DNA of 8,302 nucleotides from an uncultured Oscillospiraceae bacterium (GTDB lineage: Bacteria > Bacillota > Clostridia > Oscillospirales > Oscillospiraceae): NCBI GenBank assembly GCA_905205085.1, contig CAJLCG010000097.1, forward strand, positions 1-8,302, in the 5' to 3' direction. The position numbers and the translations under genes were made by a program. This document shows positions 1 through 5,939 of this stretch, piece by piece. The notes under the pieces were generated by a model. That model was given only the letters and a program-made list of their open reading frames with translations. It had not been told where the DNA came from and did not search any database. Each line of letters opens with the position of its first letter. Position 1 is the first letter of the stretch.

Positions 1-208
1 GGGTGGGGCGACTTTGAACGCCCGCTCCGCGTGGCGTTCATCGGAGACACACCCCCAGGGCATTTCAAGGTGAATTGCCCCAAAGGGGCAAGAGAATGTG
101 GCCTGGGCCATTGGTTCCTTTTTGGGCAAACAAAAAGGAACCCGCCCCGCAGGGCGGAACCTACTTAACCACAAAAAAGTAGGAGCGACGGAACATGTCA
201 CTCCCACA
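1..208 (-). repeat. Composite hairpin repeat, copy I (continues past left edge)
   Basis: Read on the minus strand this element starts at the spoIID terminator and runs off the left edge of the window. In order it has: the terminator hairpin; a GGTTAAGTAGG stretch; a CCGCCC/GGGCGG hairpin; a 12-bp perfect stem (plus-strand GGTTCCTTTTTG 113-124 with CAAAAAGGAACC 131-142); a small TTGCCCC/GGGGCAA stem (75-91); and a TGAACGCC/GGCGTTCA stem (15-40). Its first 67 bases match 5721-5787 on the plus strand at about 61 positions by eye, and its distal part matches 5835-5880 with small gaps. About 50 bp, including the TTGCCCC hairpin, is extra relative to the other copies. No protein-coding content is credible: a one-base deletion relative to copy III breaks the only shared reading frame. 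Confidence 0.8.
173..205 (-). terminator. Intrinsic terminator of spoIID
   Basis: On the minus strand GGGAGTGAC (205-197) pairs with GTCGCTCCT (189-181), a 9-bp stem with two G-T wobbles. After two further bases (TAC boundary) comes a run of six T (178-173). It lies about 70 bp beyond the spoIID stop codon in the correct orientation. The same stem recurs exactly, apart from its loop, at 5723-5755 behind the YhaN-like gene. Confidence 0.8.
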
Positions 209-229
209 TAAAATGGTCTTTACGGGCGT

Positions 230-286
230 AGAAGGAAAACGAAGTTTTCCGCCAAGTTCTTTGCCAAGCTTTCTTTCTAAGAAAGC
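230..286 (-). repeat. Small two-hairpin repeat, copy A1
   Basis: On the minus strand this has a stem GCTTTCTT/AAGAAAGC (268-275 with 279-286), then a GGCAAAGAACTT segment, then a second hairpin GGAAAAC/GTTTTCC around a 3-nt loop (234-250). It matches the copies at 2263-2321 and 2350-2406 closely but in inverted orientation. Relative to those copies the second stem changed from GGGAAAC/GTTTCCC to GGAAAAC/GTTTTCC, so pairing is kept. The spoIID stop codon (277-279) lies inside the first hairpin, so the repeat encodes the last residues of SpoIID. Confidence 0.8.
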
Positions 287-1320
287 GGGGAGACGGAAGC
301 ACCGGTGTAGTACCAGGTCAAAATCTCGTCGTAGGTGCTGCCCGCCTTGGCCATGGCGTTGGCCCCGTACTGGCTCATACCCACCCCGTGGCCATACCCA
401 GTGACCGAGAAGGTAAAGTTGGTCCCGTCCCAGGCCACGGTAAAGCAGGCCGAGCGCAGGTCAAACAGGGTCCGCACCTGCCCTCCCGTCAGGGTAACAC
501 CCCCCACCAGGATGCTGGACACCGTCCCTCCCTCGTTGACCGCCGGAGTTCCAAACCAGCCCGACGGGTCACCGGACAGGTCCGCCCCGGGATAGGCGGC
601 GAGCACCGCATTTTTCACTTCCTCGCCACTTTTCACCACCTGGCTGTGGTAATTGGGCACTTCCTCCCCCTCCGGGCTCTCCACGCTCTTTAAGTAATCC
701 ACACTGTTGCCCCACACCTCCACCGCGTCCACGGTGTAGCCCGGTGCGGAGGAGAAGAACACAGCCTGGATGGGCTGCCCCTGATAGAGGATGCCCATGC
801 CGTCGGTCTCGGCAATGGCCTGGGCGATCTTCTGGCTGTACTCCCCGGCGCTCAGCCCCCACCGGGTCTCTGCCGACTCCCGGGTGACATAGGCCTGACA
901 GCAGCCCGTGTCGGTGCACACGTCGGCGTCCGGATGGGCCTGGGTGGGGTTGTTCTGCTTGCGGACCGTGTAGGTGCGGGCGGCGCAGGCCTGGGCTTTC
1001 AGGGCCTCCAGCTCAAAGGAGGCGGGCATCTCCGCCGCCACCACGCCGAACAGGTAGTCCTCCAGGGTCATCTCGGTGACTGTCCCGTCCGTCTGAAGAA
1101 GTTTAATGACCTTGCCCCGGTCCTTGGCCGCCTGGGTCTGGACGCTCTCTCCCTGGGCGGCACCGCCCCCCTCACCCTGCTGGGCCAGGCCCAGCACTGG
1201 CTCTCCTCCCATGGTCAGCAGGGGCAGGAAAAACACCACCACCGCCAAAATGAGCCCCAGCCCCGCGGTCTGCCGGGCGTTCCAGCCTGTCCCTGTCTCC
1301 CGCCGCTGCCGGTAGTCCAT
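277..1320 (-). CDS. spoIID: Stage II sporulation protein D (SpoIID), engulfment peptidoglycan lytic transglycosylase
   Basis: 347 residues. A short cytoplasmic N-terminus and one membrane helix (about 18-37) are followed by a low-complexity linker and the SpoIID/LytB domain (about 70-345). Family hallmarks seen: the YLFGVVAAEMP segment with the probable catalytic acid E97, the LKAQACAARTY helix (107-117), and the GYGHGVGMSQYGA motif (308-320). H129, C135, C140 and C141 fall where clostridial SpoIID proteins carry a structural zinc site. In B. subtilis SpoIID is a mother-cell membrane protein that works with SpoIIM and SpoIIP to degrade peptidoglycan at the engulfing membrane. The ATG is supported by AGGAGG 7 nt upstream (1333-1328). 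It is transcribed divergently from ymdB, with a sigma-E-like promoter at 1380-1352. The stop codon lies inside a dispersed repeat. The identification is firm; the zinc site is inferred from position. Confidence 0.93.
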   Translation of the reverse strand: MDYRQRRETGTGWNARQTAGLGLILAVVVFFLPLLTMGGEPVLGLAQQGEGGGAAQGESVQTQAAKDRGKVIKLLQTDGTVTEMTLEDYLFGVVAAEMPASFELEALKAQACAARTYTVRKQNNPTQAHPDADVCTDTGCCQAYVTRESAETRWGLSAGEYSQKIAQAIAETDGMGILYQGQPIQAVFFSSAPGYTVDAVEVWGNSVDYLKSVESPEGEEVPNYHSQVVKSGEEVKNAVLAAYPGADLSGDPSGWFGTPAVNEGGTVSSILVGGVTLTGGQVRTLFDLRSACFTVAWDGTNFTFSVTGYGHGVGMSQYGANAMAKAGSTYDEILTWYYTGASVSPLS

Positions 1321-1351
1321 TCCATCCCCTCCTCACTGCTGCGTGTAAAAC

Positions 1352-1380
1352 AGCCTATGACCGGCGGGGCTGGAATATGT
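1352..1380 (-). promoter_or_regulatory. Sigma-E-type promoter for spoIID
   Basis: On the minus strand the -35-like ACATATT (1380-1374), a 14-nt spacer and the -10-like CATAGGCT (1359-1352) fit the B. subtilis sigma-E pattern (KMATATT, 14-15 nt, CATACAMT) at 6 of 7 and 6 of 8 positions. The predicted start near 1345 gives a leader of about 25 nt with the ribosome binding site at 1333-1328. Sigma-E control of spoIID is established in B. subtilis; here it is inferred from the sequence alone. Confidence 0.6.
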
Positions 1381-1405
1381 CCGCCCTTCTTCGTGGAAAA
1401 AGGCT

Positions 1406-1434
1406 TTGCCCTTTCCCGCTCCATCCACTATAAT
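1406..1434 (+). promoter_or_regulatory. Sigma-A-type promoter for ymdB
   Basis: TTGCCC (1406-1411), a 17-bp spacer and a perfect TATAAT (1429-1434) lie 39 bp upstream of the ymdB ATG. The -35 box matches consensus at 4 of 6 bases. It is back-to-back with the spoIID promoter, without overlap. Confidence 0.65.
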
Positions 1435-1473
1435 ATGGAGCAGGACACTTTTTCCATCCAAGGAGGACACACA

Positions 1474-2262
1474 ATGCTGCTGAATATTTTGGCGGTTGGC
1501 GATATTGTGGGCGAGGGCGGCCAGGACATTCTGGCCCGCCGCCTGCGGGAGCTCCAGCGGGAGCATGACATCCACTTCACCGTGGTCAACGGAGAGAACG
1601 CCTCCGGCGTGGGACTCACTCCCCGTCAGGCCCGGGGTCTGTACGACGCTGGGGCCGACGTGATCACGCTGGGCAATCACACCTGGAACCGCATCCAGAT
1701 TGCGGACTTTCTGGACAAGGATCCCTACATCCTCCGCCCGGCCAACTACGCCGGACGGGTGCCCGGCCGGGGCTTTGGGGTGTACGACGGCCCCAAGGGG
1801 CTGAAGATCGGCGTCATGAATTTGATGGGCCGCCTTGAGCTCAACTCCAACCTGGACAGCCCCTTCAAGGCGGCCAACCAGATCCTGCGCTCCCACGAGG
1901 CCCAGCAGTGCCAAGTGCTGCTTTTGGACTTCCACGCCGAGGCCACCAGCGAGAAGGGGGCCATGGCCTGGTATCTGGACGGGCGCATCCACGCCCTGTG
2001 GGGCACCCACACCCATGTGCCCACGGCTGACACGCAAATTCTGCCTAAGGGCACCGGCTTTGTCACCGATCTGGGCATGACGGGACCGAGACATTCCGTG
2101 CTGGGTATCCGGCCGGAGCACTCTATCAACCTGTTTCTGGGCGGCCTGCCCCGGCGCTACGAGGAGGCGGAGGGCCCCTGTAAGATCAACGCCTGCCGCT
2201 TCACCATCGACACGGACAAAAACCGCTGTGTCCAGGTCCAGCGTGTGGACCTTCTCGAGTAA
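1474..2262 (+). CDS. ymdB: YmdB-family metallophosphoesterase (TIGR00282 type)
   Basis: 262 residues, normal length for this family. The metal-binding pattern of YmdB-type phosphodiesterases is complete: GDIVG near the N-terminus (D10), NGENA (E41, N42), TLGNHTW (N68, H69), LDFHAEATSEK (H154) and GTHTHVPTAD (H179, H181). In B. subtilis YmdB hydrolyses 2',3'-cyclic nucleotides and affects biofilm versus motility decisions; the substrate here is inferred from the family. The ATG at 1474 is chosen because AAGGAGG (1460-1466) precedes it by 7 nt and because the protein then begins in the family's MxILxxGDIVG pattern. The frame stays open far upstream to 934, but that part is the antisense of spoIID. 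It is followed at once by a direct hairpin-repeat pair rather than by rny or spoVS, its neighbours in some other Firmicutes. Confidence 0.93.
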   Translation: MLLNILAVGDIVGEGGQDILARRLRELQREHDIHFTVVNGENASGVGLTPRQARGLYDAGADVITLGNHTWNRIQIADFLDKDPYILRPANYAGRVPGRGFGVYDGPKGLKIGVMNLMGRLELNSNLDSPFKAANQILRSHEAQQCQVLLLDFHAEATSEKGAMAWYLDGRIHALWGTHTHVPTADTQILPKGTGFVTDLGMTGPRHSVLGIRPEHSINLFLGGLPRRYEEAEGPCKINACRFTIDTDKNRCVQVQRVDLLE

Positions 2263-2321
2263 CCAGCTTTCTTGAAAGAAAGCTGGGCAAAGAACTTTGT
2301 GGGAAACTTCGTTTCCCTTCT
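2263..2321 (+). repeat. Small two-hairpin repeat, copy A2
   Basis: This starts at the base after the ymdB stop codon. CCAGCTTTCTT (2263-2273) and AAGAAAGCTGG (2276-2286) form an 11-bp perfect stem with a 2-base GA centre. GGGAAAC and GTTTCCC (2301-2317) form a second stem. The last 50 or so bases differ from copy A3 at only a few positions. There is no T-run, so it does not look like an intrinsic terminator. Confidence 0.85.
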
Positions 2322-2327
2322 GGGGTT

Positions 2328-2345
2328 GCCGCCCTGCGGGGCGGC
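2328..2345 (+). repeat. GC-rich hairpin module between A2 and A3
   Basis: GCCGCCC (2328-2334) pairs with GGGCGGC (2339-2345) around TGCG. The same CCGCCC-TGCG-GGGCGG hairpin sits at 5771-5786 and, inverted, at about 142-157. In all three places it lies directly before a longer T/C-rich palindrome, which suggests a recombinable two-hairpin module. Confidence 0.75.
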
Positions 2346-2349
2346 TTCC

Positions 2350-2406
2350 GCTTTCTTGAAAGAAAGCTTGGTAAAGAACTTTATGGGAAACTTCGTTTCC
2401 CCTCTG
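2350..2406 (+). repeat. Small two-hairpin repeat, copy A3
   Basis: A direct repeat of A2 about 85 bp downstream. GCTTTCTT (2350-2357) pairs with AAGAAAGC (2360-2367), and GGGAAAC (2385-2391) with GTTTCCC (2395-2401). It ends about 25 bp before the start codon of the nuclease gene, so any transcript of that gene beginning upstream carries these hairpins in its leader. Confidence 0.85.
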
Positions 2407-2431
2407 TATACAGAAAGGACTGGAACAAACC

Positions 2432-3523
2432 TTGCTGACCATCATCCACGGGGCTGACTTCCACCTGGACAGCCCCTTTGCCGGTCTTTCCCCCCAGCGC
2501 TCATACCAGCGCCGGGCCGAGCAGCGGGAGCTACTCTCCGCCCTGGCAGAGCTCTCCCGACAGCGGCGGGCCGACCTGGTGCTCCTCTCCGGCGACCTGC
2601 TGGACAGCCACCAGACCTACCGGGAGACCGCCCAGGCCCTTGCCCAGGCCCTGGGCCAGATCCCCTGCCCGGTGTTGATCGCCCCGGGCAACCACGACTA
2701 TTACCACGCCAACTCTCTCTACGCCGCCCTGGACTGGCCGGAGAATGTACATATTTTTACTTCCGGCAAGTTGGAGGCAGTCGCGTTTCCCCACCTGAAC
2801 TGTGTCGTCCACGGCCGGGCCTTCCAGGCCTCCCGGGAGGACGCCTCCCCCCTGGCGGGCTTCTCTGCCCCTCAGGACGGAAGGATGCACCTGATGGTGC
2901 TCCATGGACAGGTGGACGGGGCGGGCGACTACGCCCCCATTTCCAAGGAAGAAATTGCCGCCAGCGGACTAAACTATCTGGCCCTGGGCCACGTCCACCA
3001 GTGCAGCGGCGTCCAGCGGGAGGGAAACACCTTCTGGGCCTATCCCGGCTGCCCCGAGGGCCGGGGCTTTGATGAGACGGGAGAGAAGGGCGTGCTCTGC
3101 CTCACCCTGGATGAGAGGGGCTGCCAAGGGGAGCTGGTGCCCCTGAGCCGTCGGCGGTACGAGGAGCTGGCGGTGGACCTCACTGGCTGGGAGAATCCCT
3201 TGGAGGCGGTTCGGGCCACCCTGCCGCCAGATACGGACAATGATGTGTACCGCATCACTTTCACCGGGGAGCGCGGGGAATCCCCTCTGGACCTTACCGC
3301 CCTGGAGACAGTCCTGGCCCCCCGGTTTTACGGGCTGACCCTGCGGGACCGCACCCGGGTGCGCCGGGAGGTGTGGGCGCGGCGGGAGGAGGACTCCCTC
3401 ACCGGACTGTTCCTCCGCTCCATGGCTGCCCGCTGTCAGGCCGACCCGGAGGATGAGACCTTGCAGCTGGCAGTGCGCTTTGGCCTGGCCGCCCTGGAAC
3501 GAGGGGAGGACGTAGCCCCATGA
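2432..3523 (+). CDS. Metallophosphoesterase, YhaO/SbcD-like DNA repair nuclease
   Basis: 363 residues. The calcineurin-like phosphoesterase domain fills about 1-210 with all five motifs: GADFH (D9, H11), SGDLLD (D55), PGNHD (N87, H88, D89), LHG (H158) and GHVH (H187, H189). The HxADxHLDSPF-type opening and the pairing with an SMC-like ATPase fit the YhaO/SbcD (Mre11-type) nucleases, which process DNA ends with a Rad50-type partner. The C-terminal part (about 240-363) is a less conserved capping and ATPase-contact region. The start is a TTG: it places the canonical MLTIIHGADFHLDSPF at the N-terminus, and no ATG fits. AAAGGA (2414-2419) lies 12 nt upstream, which is long, so translation may be weak. 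The stop overlaps the ATPase start (ATGA). I see no convincing promoter of its own, so it may be read through from ymdB. Confidence 0.88.
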   Translation: MLTIIHGADFHLDSPFAGLSPQRSYQRRAEQRELLSALAELSRQRRADLVLLSGDLLDSHQTYRETAQALAQALGQIPCPVLIAPGNHDYYHANSLYAALDWPENVHIFTSGKLEAVAFPHLNCVVHGRAFQASREDASPLAGFSAPQDGRMHLMVLHGQVDGAGDYAPISKEEIAASGLNYLALGHVHQCSGVQREGNTFWAYPGCPEGRGFDETGEKGVLCLTLDERGCQGELVPLSRRRYEELAVDLTGWENPLEAVRATLPPDTDNDVYRITFTGERGESPLDLTALETVLAPRFYGLTLRDRTRVRREVWARREEDSLTGLFLRSMAARCQADPEDETLQLAVRFGLAALERGEDVAP

Positions 3524-5712
3524 AGATCAAGACTATGACCGCCACCTTTGGCAAGCTCCAGGGGGAGCGCCTCACCCTGGAGCCCGGTCTCAACGTGATT
3601 ACTGCTCCCAATGAGGGGGGCAAGTCCACCTGGTGTGCCTTTTTAAAGGCCATGTTCTACGGCATTGACACCCGGGACCGGGACCGAAAGGGCCACCTGG
3701 CCGACAAGAACCGCTACCAGCCCTGGTCCGGCGCCCCCATGGAGGGGGAAATCACCCTGGAGTGGCAGGGCCGGGACATCACCATCCGCCGAGGGCCCAG
3801 GGGCAATGTGCCCTTCGGCACCTTCTCCGCCGTATATACGGGGACGGAGGAGCCCGTTCCCGGTCTCACCGCCGACACCTGCGGGCAGATGCTGCTGGGG
3901 GTGGGCCGGGAGGTCTATGAGCGCTCCGCCTTCATCGGTCAGAGCGGTACTCTGGCCATTCGCTCCGCTCCGGAGCTGGAGGCCCGCATCGCCGCCCTGG
4001 TCTCCTCCGGGGAGGAGGACGTGTCCTACTCCCAGGTGGAGCGGCAGCTCAAGGAGTGGCTCAACCGCCGGAAGGTGAACAAGAGCGTGGGCCGCATCCC
4101 CCAGCTGGAGGGGGAGCGGGCGGAGCTGGCCCGCAGTGTGGACGAGCTTAGCCAGCTCAACGATGAGCTCAACCAGCTGGAGGGCGCCCGGGCCCAAGCG
4201 GCCCGGCGGCACACCTTCTGCACCGGGCAGCTGGCCCTCCATAAGGCCCTTGCCCAGCGAAAGCTGGACCGGCAGTACACCCAGGCCCGGGCCGAGGAGA
4301 ACCAGGCACAGGCCCAGCTGGACGCTCTGCTCTCCGAGCAGGCCCGGTTCGGCCCCCTGCCCTCCCGGGATGCCCTGAAACGGGCCCAGGGCGAATTGGC
4401 CTTTTTAAAGGCCCTGGAGCCCGAGATTCGTCTGGGCCAGGAGGAGCTGGAACGGGCACAGCAGGCCCTGGAGCGGGCCCGTCAGGAGGCCCAGGACGAC
4501 CTTTTCACCGGCATGACTGGGGAAGAGGCGGTGCGCAAAGGGGAGCAGGACAGCGAGAGCTACCGCTCCGGCATGGCCAAAAAGGCCGCCAGCCGGCGCA
4601 ACTTTCTTCTCCTCCAGGCGGCCGGCGTTATCGCCGGCGGGGCGCTGGCGGTGTTCGGCCCCTTATGGTGGCTGGGCCCCATCGCCTATGTGCTGTGCGC
4701 CGCTGTCTCCGTCCTGGTTTGGGCGGGCGGAAAGAATGCCGCCCGGCAGGCGGAGCAGATTTTGGCGCGCTACGGCGTAGACCAGGTGGAGGGCATCGCG
4801 GCCCTCACCGGGGACTACCAGCGGCGGGTGGCCGCCGCCGATCAGGCCGCCCAGCAGGTGCGGATGATCCAGAGCGGTCTGACCGACCGTCAGGCCCGGC
4901 TGGAAAACAGCCGAGCGGAACTCTTTCGGTTTGTACACACCTTTGCTCCTGAGGTCAAGGAGCTCTTCGGCGTCTCCGCTGCCCTCTCCCGGGCCCTGAA
5001 CCTGGGCGAGCGGGAGACGTTGGCACGGTCCAGACTGGAGGGGGCCCAGCGTCTCACCCAGGCTCTGCGGGCCCAGGGGGGCCGGGAGCTGACCGATGAC
5101 ACAAACCTGGCCCAGCCTACCCTCTCCCTGGAGCAGGCCGCTCAGGAGACGGGGCGGCTTCAGGTGGAGCTGGAACGGCTGGACCGCTCCCTCAACCAGG
5201 CCCGGGGCAAACAGCAGGCCATGGGCGACCCGGCAGCACTCTCCGCCCGGCTGGAGCAGGTGACAGAGGAACTGGAGCGCCGGGAGCGGGAGTATCAGGC
5301 CATTTCCATCGCCATGGACACCCTGCAGCAGGCCAACGCCCAGCTCCAGCAGCGGTTCTCCCCCCAGCTCAACCGGGCGGCAGGAGCGCTTCTCAGCCGA
5401 CTTACCGGCGGCAAGTACCGCACCCTGTCCCTGGACAAAGAGCTGGACGCCAGCGCCGCTGGAGAGCGGGACGTGCTGCCCCACAGCGCCCTGTATCTGT
5501 CCAAGGGCACGGTGGACCAGATCTACCTGGCAGTGCGCCTGGCGGTGTGCGACCTGTGTTTGCCCGATGCGCCCCTGGTGCTGGACGAGGCTTTGGCCGC
5601 TTTTGACGACGTGCGAGCTAAGCGGGCCCTGGAGCTTCTTCAGGATTTGGCTCAGAAGCGGCAGATTTTGCTCTTCTCCTGTCATCATCGAGAAAAAATG
5701 TTCCAATCATAG
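3520..5712 (+). CDS. AAA/SMC-like ATPase, YhaN/SbcC-like, with central membrane hairpin
   Basis: 730 residues. The N-terminal ATPase half has a Rad50-type Walker A (PNEGGKST, 30-37) and a Q-loop glutamine in AFIGQSGTL (Q141). Coiled-coil-rich, Gln/Glu/Ala-rich segments cover about 165-350 and 405-620. The C-terminal half carries the LSKGTVDQ signature (660-667), Walker B LVLDEA (D689, E690), a D-loop (FDD, 695-697) and an H-loop histidine pair (722-723). Where Rad50 and SbcC have a zinc hook, this protein has two hydrophobic helices (about 361-381 and 383-402) with no CxxC, suggesting a membrane-anchored apex. It is shorter than B. subtilis YhaN (about 960 residues), mainly in the coils. Its ATG overlaps the stop of the upstream nuclease gene, so the two are translationally coupled and probably form one complex. 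The physiological substrate is unknown; repair or DNA-end processing at the membrane is inference. Confidence 0.88.
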   Translation: MKIKTMTATFGKLQGERLTLEPGLNVITAPNEGGKSTWCAFLKAMFYGIDTRDRDRKGHLADKNRYQPWSGAPMEGEITLEWQGRDITIRRGPRGNVPFGTFSAVYTGTEEPVPGLTADTCGQMLLGVGREVYERSAFIGQSGTLAIRSAPELEARIAALVSSGEEDVSYSQVERQLKEWLNRRKVNKSVGRIPQLEGERAELARSVDELSQLNDELNQLEGARAQAARRHTFCTGQLALHKALAQRKLDRQYTQARAEENQAQAQLDALLSEQARFGPLPSRDALKRAQGELAFLKALEPEIRLGQEELERAQQALERARQEAQDDLFTGMTGEEAVRKGEQDSESYRSGMAKKAASRRNFLLLQAAGVIAGGALAVFGPLWWLGPIAYVLCAAVSVLVWAGGKNAARQAEQILARYGVDQVEGIAALTGDYQRRVAAADQAAQQVRMIQSGLTDRQARLENSRAELFRFVHTFAPEVKELFGVSAALSRALNLGERETLARSRLEGAQRLTQALRAQGGRELTDDTNLAQPTLSLEQAAQETGRLQVELERLDRSLNQARGKQQAMGDPAALSARLEQVTEELERREREYQAISIAMDTLQQANAQLQQRFSPQLNRAAGALLSRLTGGKYRTLSLDKELDASAAGERDVLPHSALYLSKGTVDQIYLAVRLAVCDLCLPDAPLVLDEALAAFDDVRAKRALELLQDLAQKRQILLFSCHHREKMFQS

Positions 5713-5719
5713 TATACTG

Positions 5720-5939
5720 TGTGGGAGTGACGCTCTGCGTCGCTCCTACTTTTTTATGGTTAAGTAGGTTCCGCCCTGCGGGGCGGCCTACTTTGCCCGC
5801 GGCGGCAAAGTAGGCAAACCGCCGCCGGGGGACGGCTCCGATGATCGCCTTCGCGTGGCTGGCGCTCATAGTCGCCTCTCCCCCGGTCCCCCTGTTTACG
5901 GGGGCGTGTCCCTTTGGGCGTTTGGTCCCTTCCGGCGGC
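5720..5939 (+). repeat. Composite hairpin repeat, copy II
   Basis: This begins 8 bp after the YhaN-like stop codon. Modules in order: the terminator hairpin (5723-5755); GGTTAAGTAGG; the CCGCCC/GGGCGG hairpin (5771-5786); the CCTACTTTGCC/GGCAAAGTAGG stem (5787-5797 with 5804-5814); a CAAA-initiated 30-nt link; the ATGATCGCC/GGCGCTCAT stem (5841-5869, one mismatch); and a CCCCC/GGGGG stem around TGTTTAC (5888-5904). The part from 5815 to 5939 aligns, nearly without gaps at first, with the reverse complement of 6303-6429. The first 67 bases align with the reverse complement of 141-207. Confidence 0.8.
5723..5755 (+). terminator. Intrinsic terminator of the nuclease/ATPase operon
   Basis: GGGAGTGACGC (5723-5733) pairs with GCGTCGCTCCT (5737-5747) around a TCT loop. 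The stem is 11 bp with two G-T wobbles and is followed by six T (5750-5755). It lies 10 bp after the stop codon of the YhaN-like gene. Its stem is the one used behind spoIID at 205-173; the loop bases differ. Confidence 0.87.

Noticed and set aside
934..1473. Upstream extension of ymdB to an earlier ATG at 934
   Set aside because: The extra 180 codons are antisense to spoIID and cross both promoters. The ATG at 1474 has AAGGAGG at ideal spacing and gives the family-standard N-terminus.
2263..2317. Intrinsic terminator of ymdB
   Set aside because: The stems are stable but no T-run follows either hairpin, so termination cannot be claimed.
2356..2385. Promoter inside repeat A3 (TTGAAA with a TTTATG-like -10)
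   Set aside because: The -10 match is poor and the -35 is part of the palindrome, so it is not better than chance.
2263..2406. Short CRISPR array (repeat-spacer-repeat)
   Set aside because: Only two direct copies of about 57 bp, made of two separate hairpins, with an inverted third copy elsewhere, a palindromic spacer and no cas genes.
1333..2445. Long minus-strand frame opposite ymdB
   Set aside because: A shadow frame of a GC-rich gene: no domain, no ribosome binding site, and ymdB has all its catalytic motifs on the other strand.
4663..5706. 347-codon minus-strand frame opposite the ATPase
   Set aside because: Antisense shadow with no motifs; the plus strand carries the ATPase signature, Walker B and H-loop.
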